64,000 bases of DNA, taken from positions 4,137,501 through 4,201,500 of the forward strand of contig NZ_CP034683.1 of assembly GCF_003990335.1 (NCBI RefSeq), written 5' to 3'. This document shows, piece after piece, positions 27,106 through 37,300 of the stretch. A program made the position numbers and the translations under genes. Origin of the DNA: Rheinheimera mangrovi (lineage in GTDB: Bacteria > Pseudomonadota > Gammaproteobacteria > Enterobacterales > Alteromonadaceae). Every line of letters begins with the position of its first letter. The first letter of the stretch is position 1. The notes below the pieces were generated by a model. It searched no databases and was not told the origin of the DNA. It saw only the letters and a program-made list of their open reading frames with translations.

Positions 27106-27930
27106 TTAAGGTACCAGTGAAACACCCTTTGGCAGCGTCAAATACGCCAGCACCGCACTATCACGGCGAGAACTGTCCTGGTGATAGCCTTTGTTTCTAT
27201 ACAGTTGGCAGAACTGCAACGCATCGCCTTGTTGGTGCAAAAAATCATTCTGCTGCACAGCGGATAAAGCCTCACGCCATTTGGTTCCAGCCTCTGCAGG
27301 TGGTGGCGGTAAACTGGCAAGAATGCGCTCTGAAGCTACAAACTGGCTTTGGGTTGCTACTGCTAACATATCGTCCGACGCGTCACCTATCCAGCTAATA
27401 CCGCTTTTTGAAATAAAAAACAAAGGTAAATAAGGGGCCAGCGCCGGACACACCTCATTGCGATACACTGTTACCTCCCAATAGCTTCGGGCTACAGGGA
27501 CAAACTGTTCAAAGCTGGTGATTTGCTCCAAACCAGATTTGGCTAAAGGTAAAACTTCAATACGTGGCTTATTTGGATTAACAGTGTCGTTGGATACATC
27601 CAGATACCAATCACCGATAGCTATAGCGTTTTGAAAGTAGACCCCCCGAAGAGCGCCCCATATTTTTCGTAGTACCTCCCCTTGCACCAGGCGTTCGCGG
27701 ATTAATACCAATCCAGGCTCAGTTGCGGTCGGTAATTTTTTTTCTAACAGCGTAAAAACCGCATCGCGAATTTCTCTGCAACGCCCCAAAGGGTATATTT
27801 TGCTGCCGATGTAGGGGTATTTAGGGACTAACTCCAGATCCACAGTTAAACGTAAATAGGCTAAGTCAGCCACTATAGCGTTTACCTGATCAGCATCCCA
27901 GTCTGGTTTCGTTTCAGCTTTATCACTCAT
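27106..27930 (-). CDS. Uncharacterised cytoplasmic protein, last gene of giant-adhesin operon
   Basis: A 274-residue protein not recognised. It has no signal peptide or membrane segment. It opens with an acidic helix (DWDADQVNAIVADLAYLRLTV) and contains GRCREIRDAVFTLLEKKL and IAIGDWYLDVSNDTVNPNKPR. It starts 4 bp after the stop of the M50/HlyD gene, so it is part of the same transcript. This position suggests a cytoplasmic helper of the secretion module, for example a chaperone or regulator of the giant protein; that is inference only. Confidence 0.7.
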   Translation of the reverse strand: MSDKAETKPDWDADQVNAIVADLAYLRLTVDLELVPKYPYIGSKIYPLGRCREIRDAVFTLLEKKLPTATEPGLVLIRERLVQGEVLRKIWGALRGVYFQNAIAIGDWYLDVSNDTVNPNKPRIEVLPLAKSGLEQITSFEQFVPVARSYWEVTVYRNEVCPALAPYLPLFFISKSGISWIGDASDDMLAVATQSQFVASERILASLPPPPAEAGTKWREALSAVQQNDFLHQQGDALQFCQLYRNKGYHQDSSRRDSAVLAYLTLPKGVSLVP

Positions 27931-27934
27931 CGTT

Positions 27935-30052
27935 CTAAAAACCTGATTCTCTTAATAAAACACCATAGATGTAACGTAATCCATCTACCAGTAAGCTAGA
28001 GGCTTCAACAGGTAAATTTACACTGCCATACTGCTGGCGGGTAAGGAGGTTTTCATCCTGAAACCTCAGATAAACTTCGTAGGTTGCCTCATCCGGAATA
28101 AGCAATTTTTCCATTTTTTTGGCTGCTATAGGCCCGCCATACTCAGAGGCCAACCCGGCGTAGTTCAGATGCTTTATCGCGGCGGGAATAACTTTTTCAA
28201 CCACAAGCTTAGTCTGAAGTAACTCGCCATCATCGCCGATAAATAGAGCTTCACTGCCAATTTTTAGCTGGCTTACAACACGACCACTGACATAAGCCTT
28301 CACTACGCCACTTTTGTCGTCGTACAAAGTAGCCAGCGGCGCGTTTTCGTTAACATAGTCACCTTGACTCATTGGCATCCACTGGCCTATGTAGCCTTCG
28401 TATGGTGCTCGAATAGCCAGCTTTTCCCTGCGTTCTAACAAAGATGCCAAGCGGGAATTCTCCCGTGACATTTGGGTTTGTAATGTCAGTTGTGTATCTC
28501 GTAGCATGGCTCCTGAGCTGGCGCGTTGCCATTGTGTATGTAGCGCTTCTAACCTGACCTGAGTTAAGCGGATCTGCTGCTCTAGTTCGGCGGATTCAAG
28601 CAGAACGAGTAATTCCCCCTGTTTGACCTTTTTATCCGGTGTAATATTCCAGGAGATGATTTGACTGGATTCGCCGGGATAGAAGTTTTGATGACGCTCA
28701 AAAGTAGCTACAGCTGGCGCGCTGATTTCGTTTTGCCAGGGAAACACCAACACCACAGCCACAAGCAGGCAAAGCGACAAGGTTATGCGACTGGCTTTAT
28801 TTAGTGTCATGTGTTTCCTTAGACTAATCCAAACAGCTATCTCTGTGACAACGGGAACCAATACAAACCATATTATTTCCACTAAAAACAACGCTATACC
28901 TAACAATTTAAAGGCAAAAAAATAAACTAAAAGGGCAATACCTATAAACAAAACTAAGCGGTACAACCAGGTGCTCCAGGCATAAGTAACCATAAGTGCA
29001 CATTTTTTTCTGTTGAGTGGCTCAGGCGGTGCAAAACCAAAACCAAATAACAGCTCACGTAAATACCACTTACCGATTAAAAAGGAGCGTGGTTGTAGAT
29101 TCTCCATACCCAAAAAATCGGACAAGGCGTAATAACCATCAAAACGCATAAAAGGACTGATATTAATCAGTAAGGAGGATATCCAGCTGGTAGTTGCTAC
29201 AAAAAACAATACATTACGAAAACTCCCCTCAGGTACTATGCCCCATAAAAAAGTGGCGACACAAGCAATATAGATTTCAACCCGAATGCCTGCGGTGACA
29301 ATATCCAGCCGCTGAAACCTGGAACGCAAACGCCATGCGTCTGTGGTGTCTGTATACAAAATGGGGGTCAGTAGCAAAAATGCGACGCCCATAGAGCTCA
29401 CCCTGCAACCGTAACGTTTAGCAACTAATGCATGGCCTAGTTCATGAGCTGTTTTTACCAGCACGAGAGCGCCTATATAATAAAATATTGACGACAGATT
29501 AAAGAAGTTTTGCAGGGTATGAGTAAAGTTATCCCATTGCCGCAATACCATGACTAAACCCAATAGCCCTAGCAACAAAGCGACCCAATGCAGAGGTAAA
29601 GTGAATAAAAATTTTAATCGTGAAAAATAGCGGTTTAACAGTAAATCAGGGCGTATCAATGGAACTTTGATAAACAAATAATTGTGCACAAGCCAGGTAA
29701 AGAGGTGTTTTTTATGCTTCACCTGCTCCGCCTGCAACCTTGCTAGATCTTTATTCGTATTGCTTTCAAATAAATGATTTAACTCCAAAAACCGAATGAA
29801 AAATGCCAGTTCACCTTCCTCTATATCAATGTCCCATTGCTGAACCTGAGCTAGCAGTTCTGCCTCATTTTTTGCCTTACTCCACTCTTTAAACAAATAA
29901 AAGGCGGTTCTGGACAAGAAAAAAAACTTATTGGCGAGAGGATCAAATATTTGCCAGCGCGGCTCGCCATCCTCATCCGGAGAAGCGGCCAACAGACGTA
30001 AATTTTGACGTAACCTGGGTAAAGAGGCTGGTTCAACTACTTGAGATGACAT
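27935..30052 (-). CDS. PqqD-like / M50 peptidase-like / HlyD fusion membrane protein
   Basis: A 705-residue inner-membrane protein. Its N-terminal part (about 10-110; PRWQIFDPLANKFFFLSRTAFYLF) resembles a PqqD-like domain. A multi-helix domain (about 145-445) has the zinc motif HELGH in VLVKTAHELGHALVAKRYG and the second site NISPFMRFDGYYALSD, both typical of site-2-protease-like M50 proteins. A HlyD-type biotinyl-lipoyl/coiled-coil adaptor follows (about 450-690; VKQGELLVLLESAELEQQI, IRAPYEGYIGQW). It could span the inner membrane and dock on TolC, acting as peptidase, export channel or both. It overlaps neither neighbour: the GAF/HlyD gene ends 1 bp before it. Confidence 0.85.
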   Translation of the reverse strand: MSSQVVEPASLPRLRQNLRLLAASPDEDGEPRWQIFDPLANKFFFLSRTAFYLFKEWSKAKNEAELLAQVQQWDIDIEEGELAFFIRFLELNHLFESNTNKDLARLQAEQVKHKKHLFTWLVHNYLFIKVPLIRPDLLLNRYFSRLKFLFTLPLHWVALLLGLLGLVMVLRQWDNFTHTLQNFFNLSSIFYYIGALVLVKTAHELGHALVAKRYGCRVSSMGVAFLLLTPILYTDTTDAWRLRSRFQRLDIVTAGIRVEIYIACVATFLWGIVPEGSFRNVLFFVATTSWISSLLINISPFMRFDGYYALSDFLGMENLQPRSFLIGKWYLRELLFGFGFAPPEPLNRKKCALMVTYAWSTWLYRLVLFIGIALLVYFFAFKLLGIALFLVEIIWFVLVPVVTEIAVWISLRKHMTLNKASRITLSLCLLVAVVLVFPWQNEISAPAVATFERHQNFYPGESSQIISWNITPDKKVKQGELLVLLESAELEQQIRLTQVRLEALHTQWQRASSGAMLRDTQLTLQTQMSRENSRLASLLERREKLAIRAPYEGYIGQWMPMSQGDYVNENAPLATLYDDKSGVVKAYVSGRVVSQLKIGSEALFIGDDGELLQTKLVVEKVIPAAIKHLNYAGLASEYGGPIAAKKMEKLLIPDEATYEVYLRFQDENLLTRQQYGSVNLPVEASSLLVDGLRYIYGVLLRESGF

Positions 30053-31390
30053 TTAAAAGCCTAAACTTTGGCGCACAAAGGTGATGGGCCTGCGGAATAG
30101 ATAATAAGCCAGCGAAACCTTTTCTCCGTACAACTTGGCAGTTCCACGCAAACCAATGCGGGGCGCTGTGGTATCCACTGTGCTGTCTGCAACAATACGA
30201 TAAGCCACTATCTGATCCGGCGTTAAACTGGGTTCAAATGAGGAATAATCCACGACAAAAGGGATAGGGTTCAGTGGATCGGTGTCAAGGTAGAAAGTTA
30301 CCTGATTACCACGACTTAAAGAAATAGCGTCTTTAACCGGTAGCCGGACCTCTAATTGGATCTTGCTTGGATCAGCCACAGATAAGATACGCTCTCCCAC
30401 CACAACAGGGCGGCCTTTCCATTGCTCAGGATCATCAAGTACAGCAATACCGGCCTGATCGGCAATGATGTCTGTCTGGGCTAACTTCGTTTTTAAATAA
30501 CTCAGTTCAATACTTTTCAACTGAACTTGTGATTCCAGCTCTGCCAGTTCCGATTTTTTCCTACTATCAACATAACCTGCTTGTTCAGCTGTGCGCAATT
30601 CGGCCTGAGCTCTTTCCAGCTCTCGTTGAGCTACATCATAATGTCCTTTGAACTCCGTCTTATCCATCAGCACAACGGGCTGGCCCTTATGAACAATATC
30701 TCCCGGCTTGACCAGTACTTCACTAACAGCTCCGGCAATAGCAGACGTAATCATAAATGGCTCTTTTGCAATAATCTCTGCAGGAGCTAACACAGTTAAC
30801 CTCACAGGGATAAAACTGGCTAACAACAAAGTTACGGCAGTGACTAGTTGCACACGCTTCGACAACAGCTGCTTTAACCAATAACGCCAACCTGATTTAG
30901 ATGCAAAAAAATGCAAGGCATGCGCGTAACTTGAGGCAAGATGCTGCAACAATCCTATTTCTTTTTCTGTCCAGGCTGTAGATTTAGCTAACAGCAACAC
31001 ACCAACTCGTTGATTTGGTTTAGCTGGAATAAAAAGCGGCAACCACAGCATATAAGGCGGAGAGAATTCTGATAGATCATTCAGCAATTCAATTGGCCAT
31101 GCAGCTGGCTCGAGGAGATGAGTTTTAGCAGCAGAATTTGACTCATTTATCAGTCTGGCGACTTGTTCTACCCAGGCACAAAAGGGCGTTGTGCGGTCTA
31201 TCAGCGAAAGATCACTCAAAGCGGCAAGGGTTAACCGCTCAAGTTCATTGCCGCTCAAATAGGCCGCTTGTTCATAGGACACCAGACTGCGCGTCGTGTT
31301 CACCATTACAAAACAGAGTTCTGTAAAAGTTTCACAACGCCGGACCTGTTGCTCTATCTGTAATAATTGTGCAACGGCTTGTTCAGACAT
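30053..31390 (-). CDS. GAF-like / HlyD membrane-fusion adaptor
   Basis: A 445-residue protein. The first 170 residues look like a cytoplasmic GAF-type domain (ETFTELCFVMVNTTRSLVSYE ... RVGVLLLAKSTAWTEKEIGLLQHLASSYAHAL). One membrane helix follows (about 180-200), then a periplasmic HlyD adaptor (VSEVLVKPGDIVHKGQPVVLMD, a helical hairpin, and a beta-barrel with LEVRLPVKDAISLSRGNQV). A cytoplasmic sensory head on an adaptor is unusual and could couple export to a small ligand. It starts 3 bp after the giant gene's stop and abuts the M50/HlyD gene. Confidence 0.85.
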   Translation of the reverse strand: MSEQAVAQLLQIEQQVRRCETFTELCFVMVNTTRSLVSYEQAAYLSGNELERLTLAALSDLSLIDRTTPFCAWVEQVARLINESNSAAKTHLLEPAAWPIELLNDLSEFSPPYMLWLPLFIPAKPNQRVGVLLLAKSTAWTEKEIGLLQHLASSYAHALHFFASKSGWRYWLKQLLSKRVQLVTAVTLLLASFIPVRLTVLAPAEIIAKEPFMITSAIAGAVSEVLVKPGDIVHKGQPVVLMDKTEFKGHYDVAQRELERAQAELRTAEQAGYVDSRKKSELAELESQVQLKSIELSYLKTKLAQTDIIADQAGIAVLDDPEQWKGRPVVVGERILSVADPSKIQLEVRLPVKDAISLSRGNQVTFYLDTDPLNPIPFVVDYSSFEPSLTPDQIVAYRIVADSTVDTTAPRIGLRGTAKLYGEKVSLAYYLFRRPITFVRQSLGF

Positions 31391-31393
31391 AAA

Positions 31394-34300
31394 TTAAGAC
31401 GCCAATAATTTCATTACACTGCTGCCATAGCCATCAGCTTGTCCTGCTGCTACCGATAATTGCTGATCAAGCGACATAAAGGCGGTCACATTTTCTGCCC
31501 CTACAAAGCCCAAAGGTTCAGCGGCTGGCGCTGTTGATTCAGGCAGATTTTCCAGATCGACTTCAATTTCCAGCACCCGAATTACACCATTGGCATCAAC
31601 AGCATTAATACGCAGTGTAACTTTGCCTTGTCCTGGCGGTGGTGTCATAGTGACCTCACCTGTCACTGGGTTTACTTTGACCCAATCCGGCAGCTCTGTA
31701 CCATCAGCTAAGGTTGCACTGAAACTGGCAGCTCCTACTGTGTCAGCTAACACGATCGAAATTTGACCTGTTTGGATGATCATATTAGCCACAGTTAAGC
31801 TGCTATTAAGAGAGTCACCGACTGGCTGAGTAATTTGTACCTGACCGTCAGCTCCCACGTTTACTACTACTGCCGAGGTTGATGCAGGTGCAGGTGTGTT
31901 AATAGAGCTAAAGCTACTGGTTCCAACTGGCACCTGAACAGCAAACCCACTTGAGGTCCCTGCAGAATCAACAGTGCCTTGCGGTAAGCTGCTTAAACTA
32001 ATAGGAGCAATCTCAATCGCCTGAGGTTCCACTACTGGCGCAACAGGCGCTGGGGCAGGTGCAGGTACAACAACCTCAGGAGCTATAATAGGAGCTGGTT
32101 CTATCGTTAAGGTCACAGGGATTCGAACTTGACCACCATTCGGATCGGTAGCAACCAATTGCAGAGTCAGTACCCCTGTTACATTTCCTGACAGGAGACC
32201 TGAAATAGTGCGGGTTAACGGGTCAAATACCAAACCTTCAGGTAAATTCTCCACACTTAACAGCAACTGTCCGGTTTCAGAACCATCAATGTCTGCAAAC
32301 AAATTACCCGCTACTGTGACAGGGGCAAAGACCTGACCCAGAGTTCCAGTCATTGCCGGAACACTACCAACTGCAGTAGGTGCATCATTGCTACCATTGA
32401 TCACAAAGATTGCATCTCTCGCTTGAGTGGCAATGCCATCGGTAACACGGATGGTAAAGATATCACTAGCTAGCTGACCCGCAGTTAGTGCCTGAGTATC
32501 GCCATCACTATTATCCAACAAATAGGTCACGACACCACTGGCTAACGAAAAAGTCGCGGTTCCAAACGAACCTGCTTTTGAGAAAGTTAGGCCACCATCT
32601 GTGCTGACCCAGCCTGTTTCAATCAAGAAGCCAGTGTCATAACTTACGGTTCCGACAGTATCCAGATCCCCTTTGCTGAAGCTTATTGTGGCGCTATTAA
32701 TGCCTGTGGTTGCGTTGTTGACCCCACCCGCTTCAACCAAAGCATTGCTGGCACCGCCTGCAGTCAGTGTTGGGGGATTGTCGTTTAAGTCCACTACACT
32801 GACCAGCACATCCTGGTTGCTGCTCAGCGTGCCATCGCTGGCTACGACAGTGAAGCTGTAGCTCGCTTTAGTCTCGTAATCTGCAGCGTTTTTCAGGCGC
32901 ACTTCGCCGGTCGTCGCATTAATGGTCAGCAAGTCAGCATCTGCACCGCTCAGGCTGTAGCTCAGGGTGTTGTGGGCTGAAGTGCCATCCGCATCGGTTG
33001 CGGCTGCGGTGTAAATCACTGTGTCTGTTGCTGCGTTTTCATTCACGCTGCCGGTCGCGCCAGAGCTGATGACGGCTGTATTGTCATTTAAGTCAATGAC
33101 ACTCACCACCACATTCTGGTTGCTGCTCAGCGTGCCATCGCTCGCCACCACCGTGAAGCTGTAGCTGGCTTTGCTTTCATAATCCGCAGCGTTTTTCAGG
33201 CGCACTTCACCTGTCGTCGCATTAATGGTCAGCAAGTCAGCATCTGCACCGCTCAGGCTGTAGCTCAGGGTATTGTGAGCACTGGTGCCATCTGCATCGG
33301 TTGCGGCTGCGGTGTAAATCACTGTGTCTGTTGCTGCGTTTTCATTCACGCTGCCGGTCGCGCCAGAGCTGATGACGGCTGTATTGTCATTTAAGTCAAT
33401 GACACTCACCACCACATCCTGGTTGCTGCTCAGCGTGCCATCGCTCGCCACCACCGTGAAGCTGTAGCTGGCTTTGCTTTCATAATCCGCAGCGTTTTTC
33501 AGGCGCACTTCACCTGTCGTCGCATTAATAGTCAGCAAGTCAGCATCTGCACCGCTCAGGCTGTAGCTCAGGGTGTTGTGGGCTGAAGTGCCATCTGCAT
33601 CGGTTGCGGCTGCGGTGTAAATCACTGTCGTCGTATCGGCGTTTTCATTCACAGTGCCTGTTGTGCCAGAGCTGATGACGGCCGTATTGTCATTTAAGTC
33701 AATGACACTCACCACCACATCCTGGTTGCTGCTCAGCGTGCCATCGCTCGCCACCACCGTGAAGCTGTAGCTGGCTTTGCTTTCATAATCCGCAGCGTTT
33801 TTCAGGCGCACTTCACCTGTCGTCGCATTAATAGTCAGCAAGTCGGCATCTGCACCCGTCAGGCTATACGTCAGCGTGTTGTGGGCTGAAGTGCCATCCG
33901 CATCGGTCGCGGCTGCGGTGTAAATCACTGTGTCTGTTGCTGCGTTTTCATTCACGCTGCCGGTCGCGCCAGAGCTGATGACGGCTGTATTGTCATTTAA
34001 GTCAATGACACTCACCACCACATCCTGGTTGCTGCTCAGCGTGCCATCGCTGGCTACGACAGTGAAGCTGTAGCTGGCTTTGCTTTCATAATCCGCAGCG
34101 TTTTTCAGGCGCACTTCACCTGTCGTCGCATTAATGGTCAGCAAGTCAGCATCTGCACCGCTCAGGCTGTAGCTCAGGGTATTGTGAGCACTGGTGCCAT
34201 CTGCATCGGTTGCGGCTGCGGTGTAAATCACTGTGTCTGTTGCTGCGTTTTCATTCACGCTGCCGGTCGCGCCAGAGCTGATGACGGCTGTGTTGTCGTT

Positions 34301-37300
34301 TAAGTCAATGACACTCACCACCACATCCTGGCTGCTGCTCAGCGTGCCATCGCTGGCTACGACAGTGAAGCTGTAGCTGGCTTTGCTTTCATAATCCGCA
34401 GCGTTTTTCAGGCGCACTTCACCGGTCGTCGCATTAATAGTCAGCAAGTCGGCATCTGCACCGCTCAGGCTGTAGCTCAGGGTATTGTGAGCACTGGTGC
34501 CATCTGCATCGGTTGCGGCTGCGGTGTAAATCACTGTGTCTGTTGCTGCGTTTTCATTCACGCTGCCGGTCGCGCCAGAGCTGATGACGGCTGTGTTGTC
34601 GTTTAAGTCAATGACACTCACCACCACATCCTGGCTGCTGCTCAGCGTGCCATCGCTGGCTACGACAGTGAAGCTGTAGCTGGCTTTGCTTTCATAATCC
34701 GCAGCGTTTTTCAGGCGCACTTCACCTGTCGTCGCATTAATAGTCAGCAAGTTGGCATCTGCACCGCTCAGGCTGTAGCTCAGGGTGTTGTGGGCTGAAG
34801 TGCCATCCGCATCGGTTGCGGCTGCGGTGTAAATCACTGTGTCTGTTGCTGCGTTTTCATTCACGCTGCCGGTCGCGCCAGAGCTGATGACGGCTGTATT
34901 GTCATTTAAGTCAATGACACTCACCACCACATCCTGGTTGCTGCTCAGCGTGCCATCGCTGGCTACGACAGTGAAGCTGTAGCTGGCTTTGCTTTCATAA
35001 TCCGCAGCGTTTTTCAGGCGCACTTCACCTGTCGTCGCATTAATGGTCAGCAAGTCGGCATCTGCACCGCTCAGGCTGTAGCTCAGGGTATTGTGAGCAC
35101 TGGTGCCATCTGCATCGGTTGCGGCTGCGGTGTAAATCACTGTGTCTGTTGCTGCGTTTTCATTCACGCTGCCGGTCGCGCCAGAGCTGATGACGGCTGT
35201 ATTGTCATTTAAGTCAATGACACTCACCACCACATCCTGGTTGCTGCTCAGCGTGCCATCGCTGGCTACGACAGTGAAGCTGTAGCTGGCTTTGCTTTCA
35301 TAGTCCGCAGCGTTTTTCAGGCGCACTTCACCTGTCGTCGCATTAATGGTCAGCAAGTCGGCATCTGCACCGCTCAGGCTGTAGCTCAGGGTATTGTGAG
35401 CACTGGTGCCATCTGCATCGGTTGCGGCTGCGGTGTAAATCACTGTGTCTGTTGCTGCGTTTTCATTCACGCTGCCGGTCGCGCCAGAGCTGATGACGGC
35501 TGTGTTGTCATTTAAGTCAATGACACTCACCACCACATCCTGGTTGCTGCTCAGCGTGCCATCGCTGGCTACGACAGTGAAGCTGTAGCTGGCTTTGCTT
35601 TCATAATCCGCAGCGTTTTTCAGGCGCACTTCACCTGTCGTCGCATTAATGGTCAGCAAGTCGGCATCTGCACCGCTCAGGCTGTAGCTCAGGGTATTGT
35701 GAGCACTGGTGCCATCTGCATCGGTTGCGGCTGCGGTGTAAATCACTGTGTCTGTTGCTGCGTTTTCATTCACGCTGCCGGTCGCGCCAGAGCTGATGAC
35801 GGCTGTGTTGTCATTTAAGTCAATGACACTCACCACCACATTCTGGTTGCTGCTCAGCGTGCCATCGCTCGCCACCACCGTGAAGCTGTAGCTGCCTTTG
35901 GTCTCGTAATCTGCAGCGTTTTTCAGGCGCACTTCACCTGTCGTCGCATTAATGGTCAGCAAGTCGGCATCTGCACCGCTCAGGCTGTAGCTCAGGGTAT
36001 TGTGAGCACTGGTGCCATCTGCATCGGTTGCGGCTGCGGTGTAAATCACTGTGTCTGTTGCTGCGTTTTCATTCACGCTGCCGGTCGCGCCAGAGCTGAT
36101 GACGGCTGTATTGTCATTTAAGTCAATGACACTCACCACCACATCCTGGTTGCTGCTCAGCGTGCCATCGCTGGCTACGACAGTGAAGCTGTAGCTGGCT
36201 TTGCTTTCATAGTCCGCAGCGTTTTTCAGGCGCACTTCACCTGTCGTCGCATTAATGGTCAGCAAGTCGGCATCTGCACCGCTCAGGCTGTAGCTCAGGG
36301 TATTGTGAGCACTGGTGCCATCTGCATCGGTTGCGGCTGCGGTGTAAATCACTGTGTCTGTTGCTGCGTTTTCATTCACGCTGCCGGTCGCGCCAGAGCT
36401 GATGACGGCTGTGTTGTCATTTAAGTCAATGACACTCACCACCACATTCTGGTTGCTGCTCAGCGTGCCATCGCTCGCCACCACCGTGAAGCTGTAGCTG
36501 CCTTTGGTCTCGTAATCTGCAGCGTTTTTCAGGCGCACTTCACCTGTCGTCGCATTAATGGTCAGCAAGTCGGCATCTGCACCGCTCAGGCTGTAGCTCA
36601 GGGTATTGTGAGCACTGGTGCCATCTGCATCGGTTGCGGCTGCGGTGTAAATCACTGTGTCTGTTGCTGCGTTTTCATTCACGCTGCCGGTCGCGCCAGA
36701 GCTGATGACGGCTGTGTTGTCGTTTAAGTCAATGACACTCACCACCACATCCTGGTTGCTGCTCAGCGTGCCATCGCTCGCCACCACCGTGAAGCTGTAG
36801 CTGGCTTTGCTTTCATAGTCCGCAGCGTTTTTCAGGCGCACTTCACCTGTCGTCGCATTAATGGTCAGCAAGTCAGCATCTGCACCCGTCAGGCTGTAGC
36901 TCAAAGTATTGTGAGCTGAAGTGCCATCTGCATCGGTTGCGGCTGCGGTGTAAATCACTGTCGTCGTATCGGCGTTTTCATTCACAGTGCCGGTCGCGCC
37001 AGAGCTGATGACGGCTGTGTTGTCATTTAAGTCAATGACACTCACCACCACATCCTGGCTGCTGCTCAGCGTGCCATCGCTGGCTACCACCGTGAAGCTG
37101 TAGCTGGCTTTGGTCTCGTAATCTGCAGCGTTTTTCAGGCGCACTTCACCTGTCGTCGCATTAATGGTCAGCAAGTCAGCATCTGCACCCGTCAGGCTAT
37201 ACGTCAGCGTGTTGTGGGCTGAAGTGCCATCCGCATCGGTCGCGGCTGCGGTGTAAATCACTGTGTCTGTTGCTGAGTTTTCATTCACGCTGCCGGTCGC

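Noticed and set aside
31394-31900. C-terminal beta-barrel or RTX secretion signal in the giant protein
   Set aside because: The beta-strand repeats suggested an autotransporter, but the last 250 residues are Pro/Val-rich Ig-like sequence ending VMKLLAS, with no barrel strands, GGxGxDxxx nonapeptides or terminal aromatic residue.
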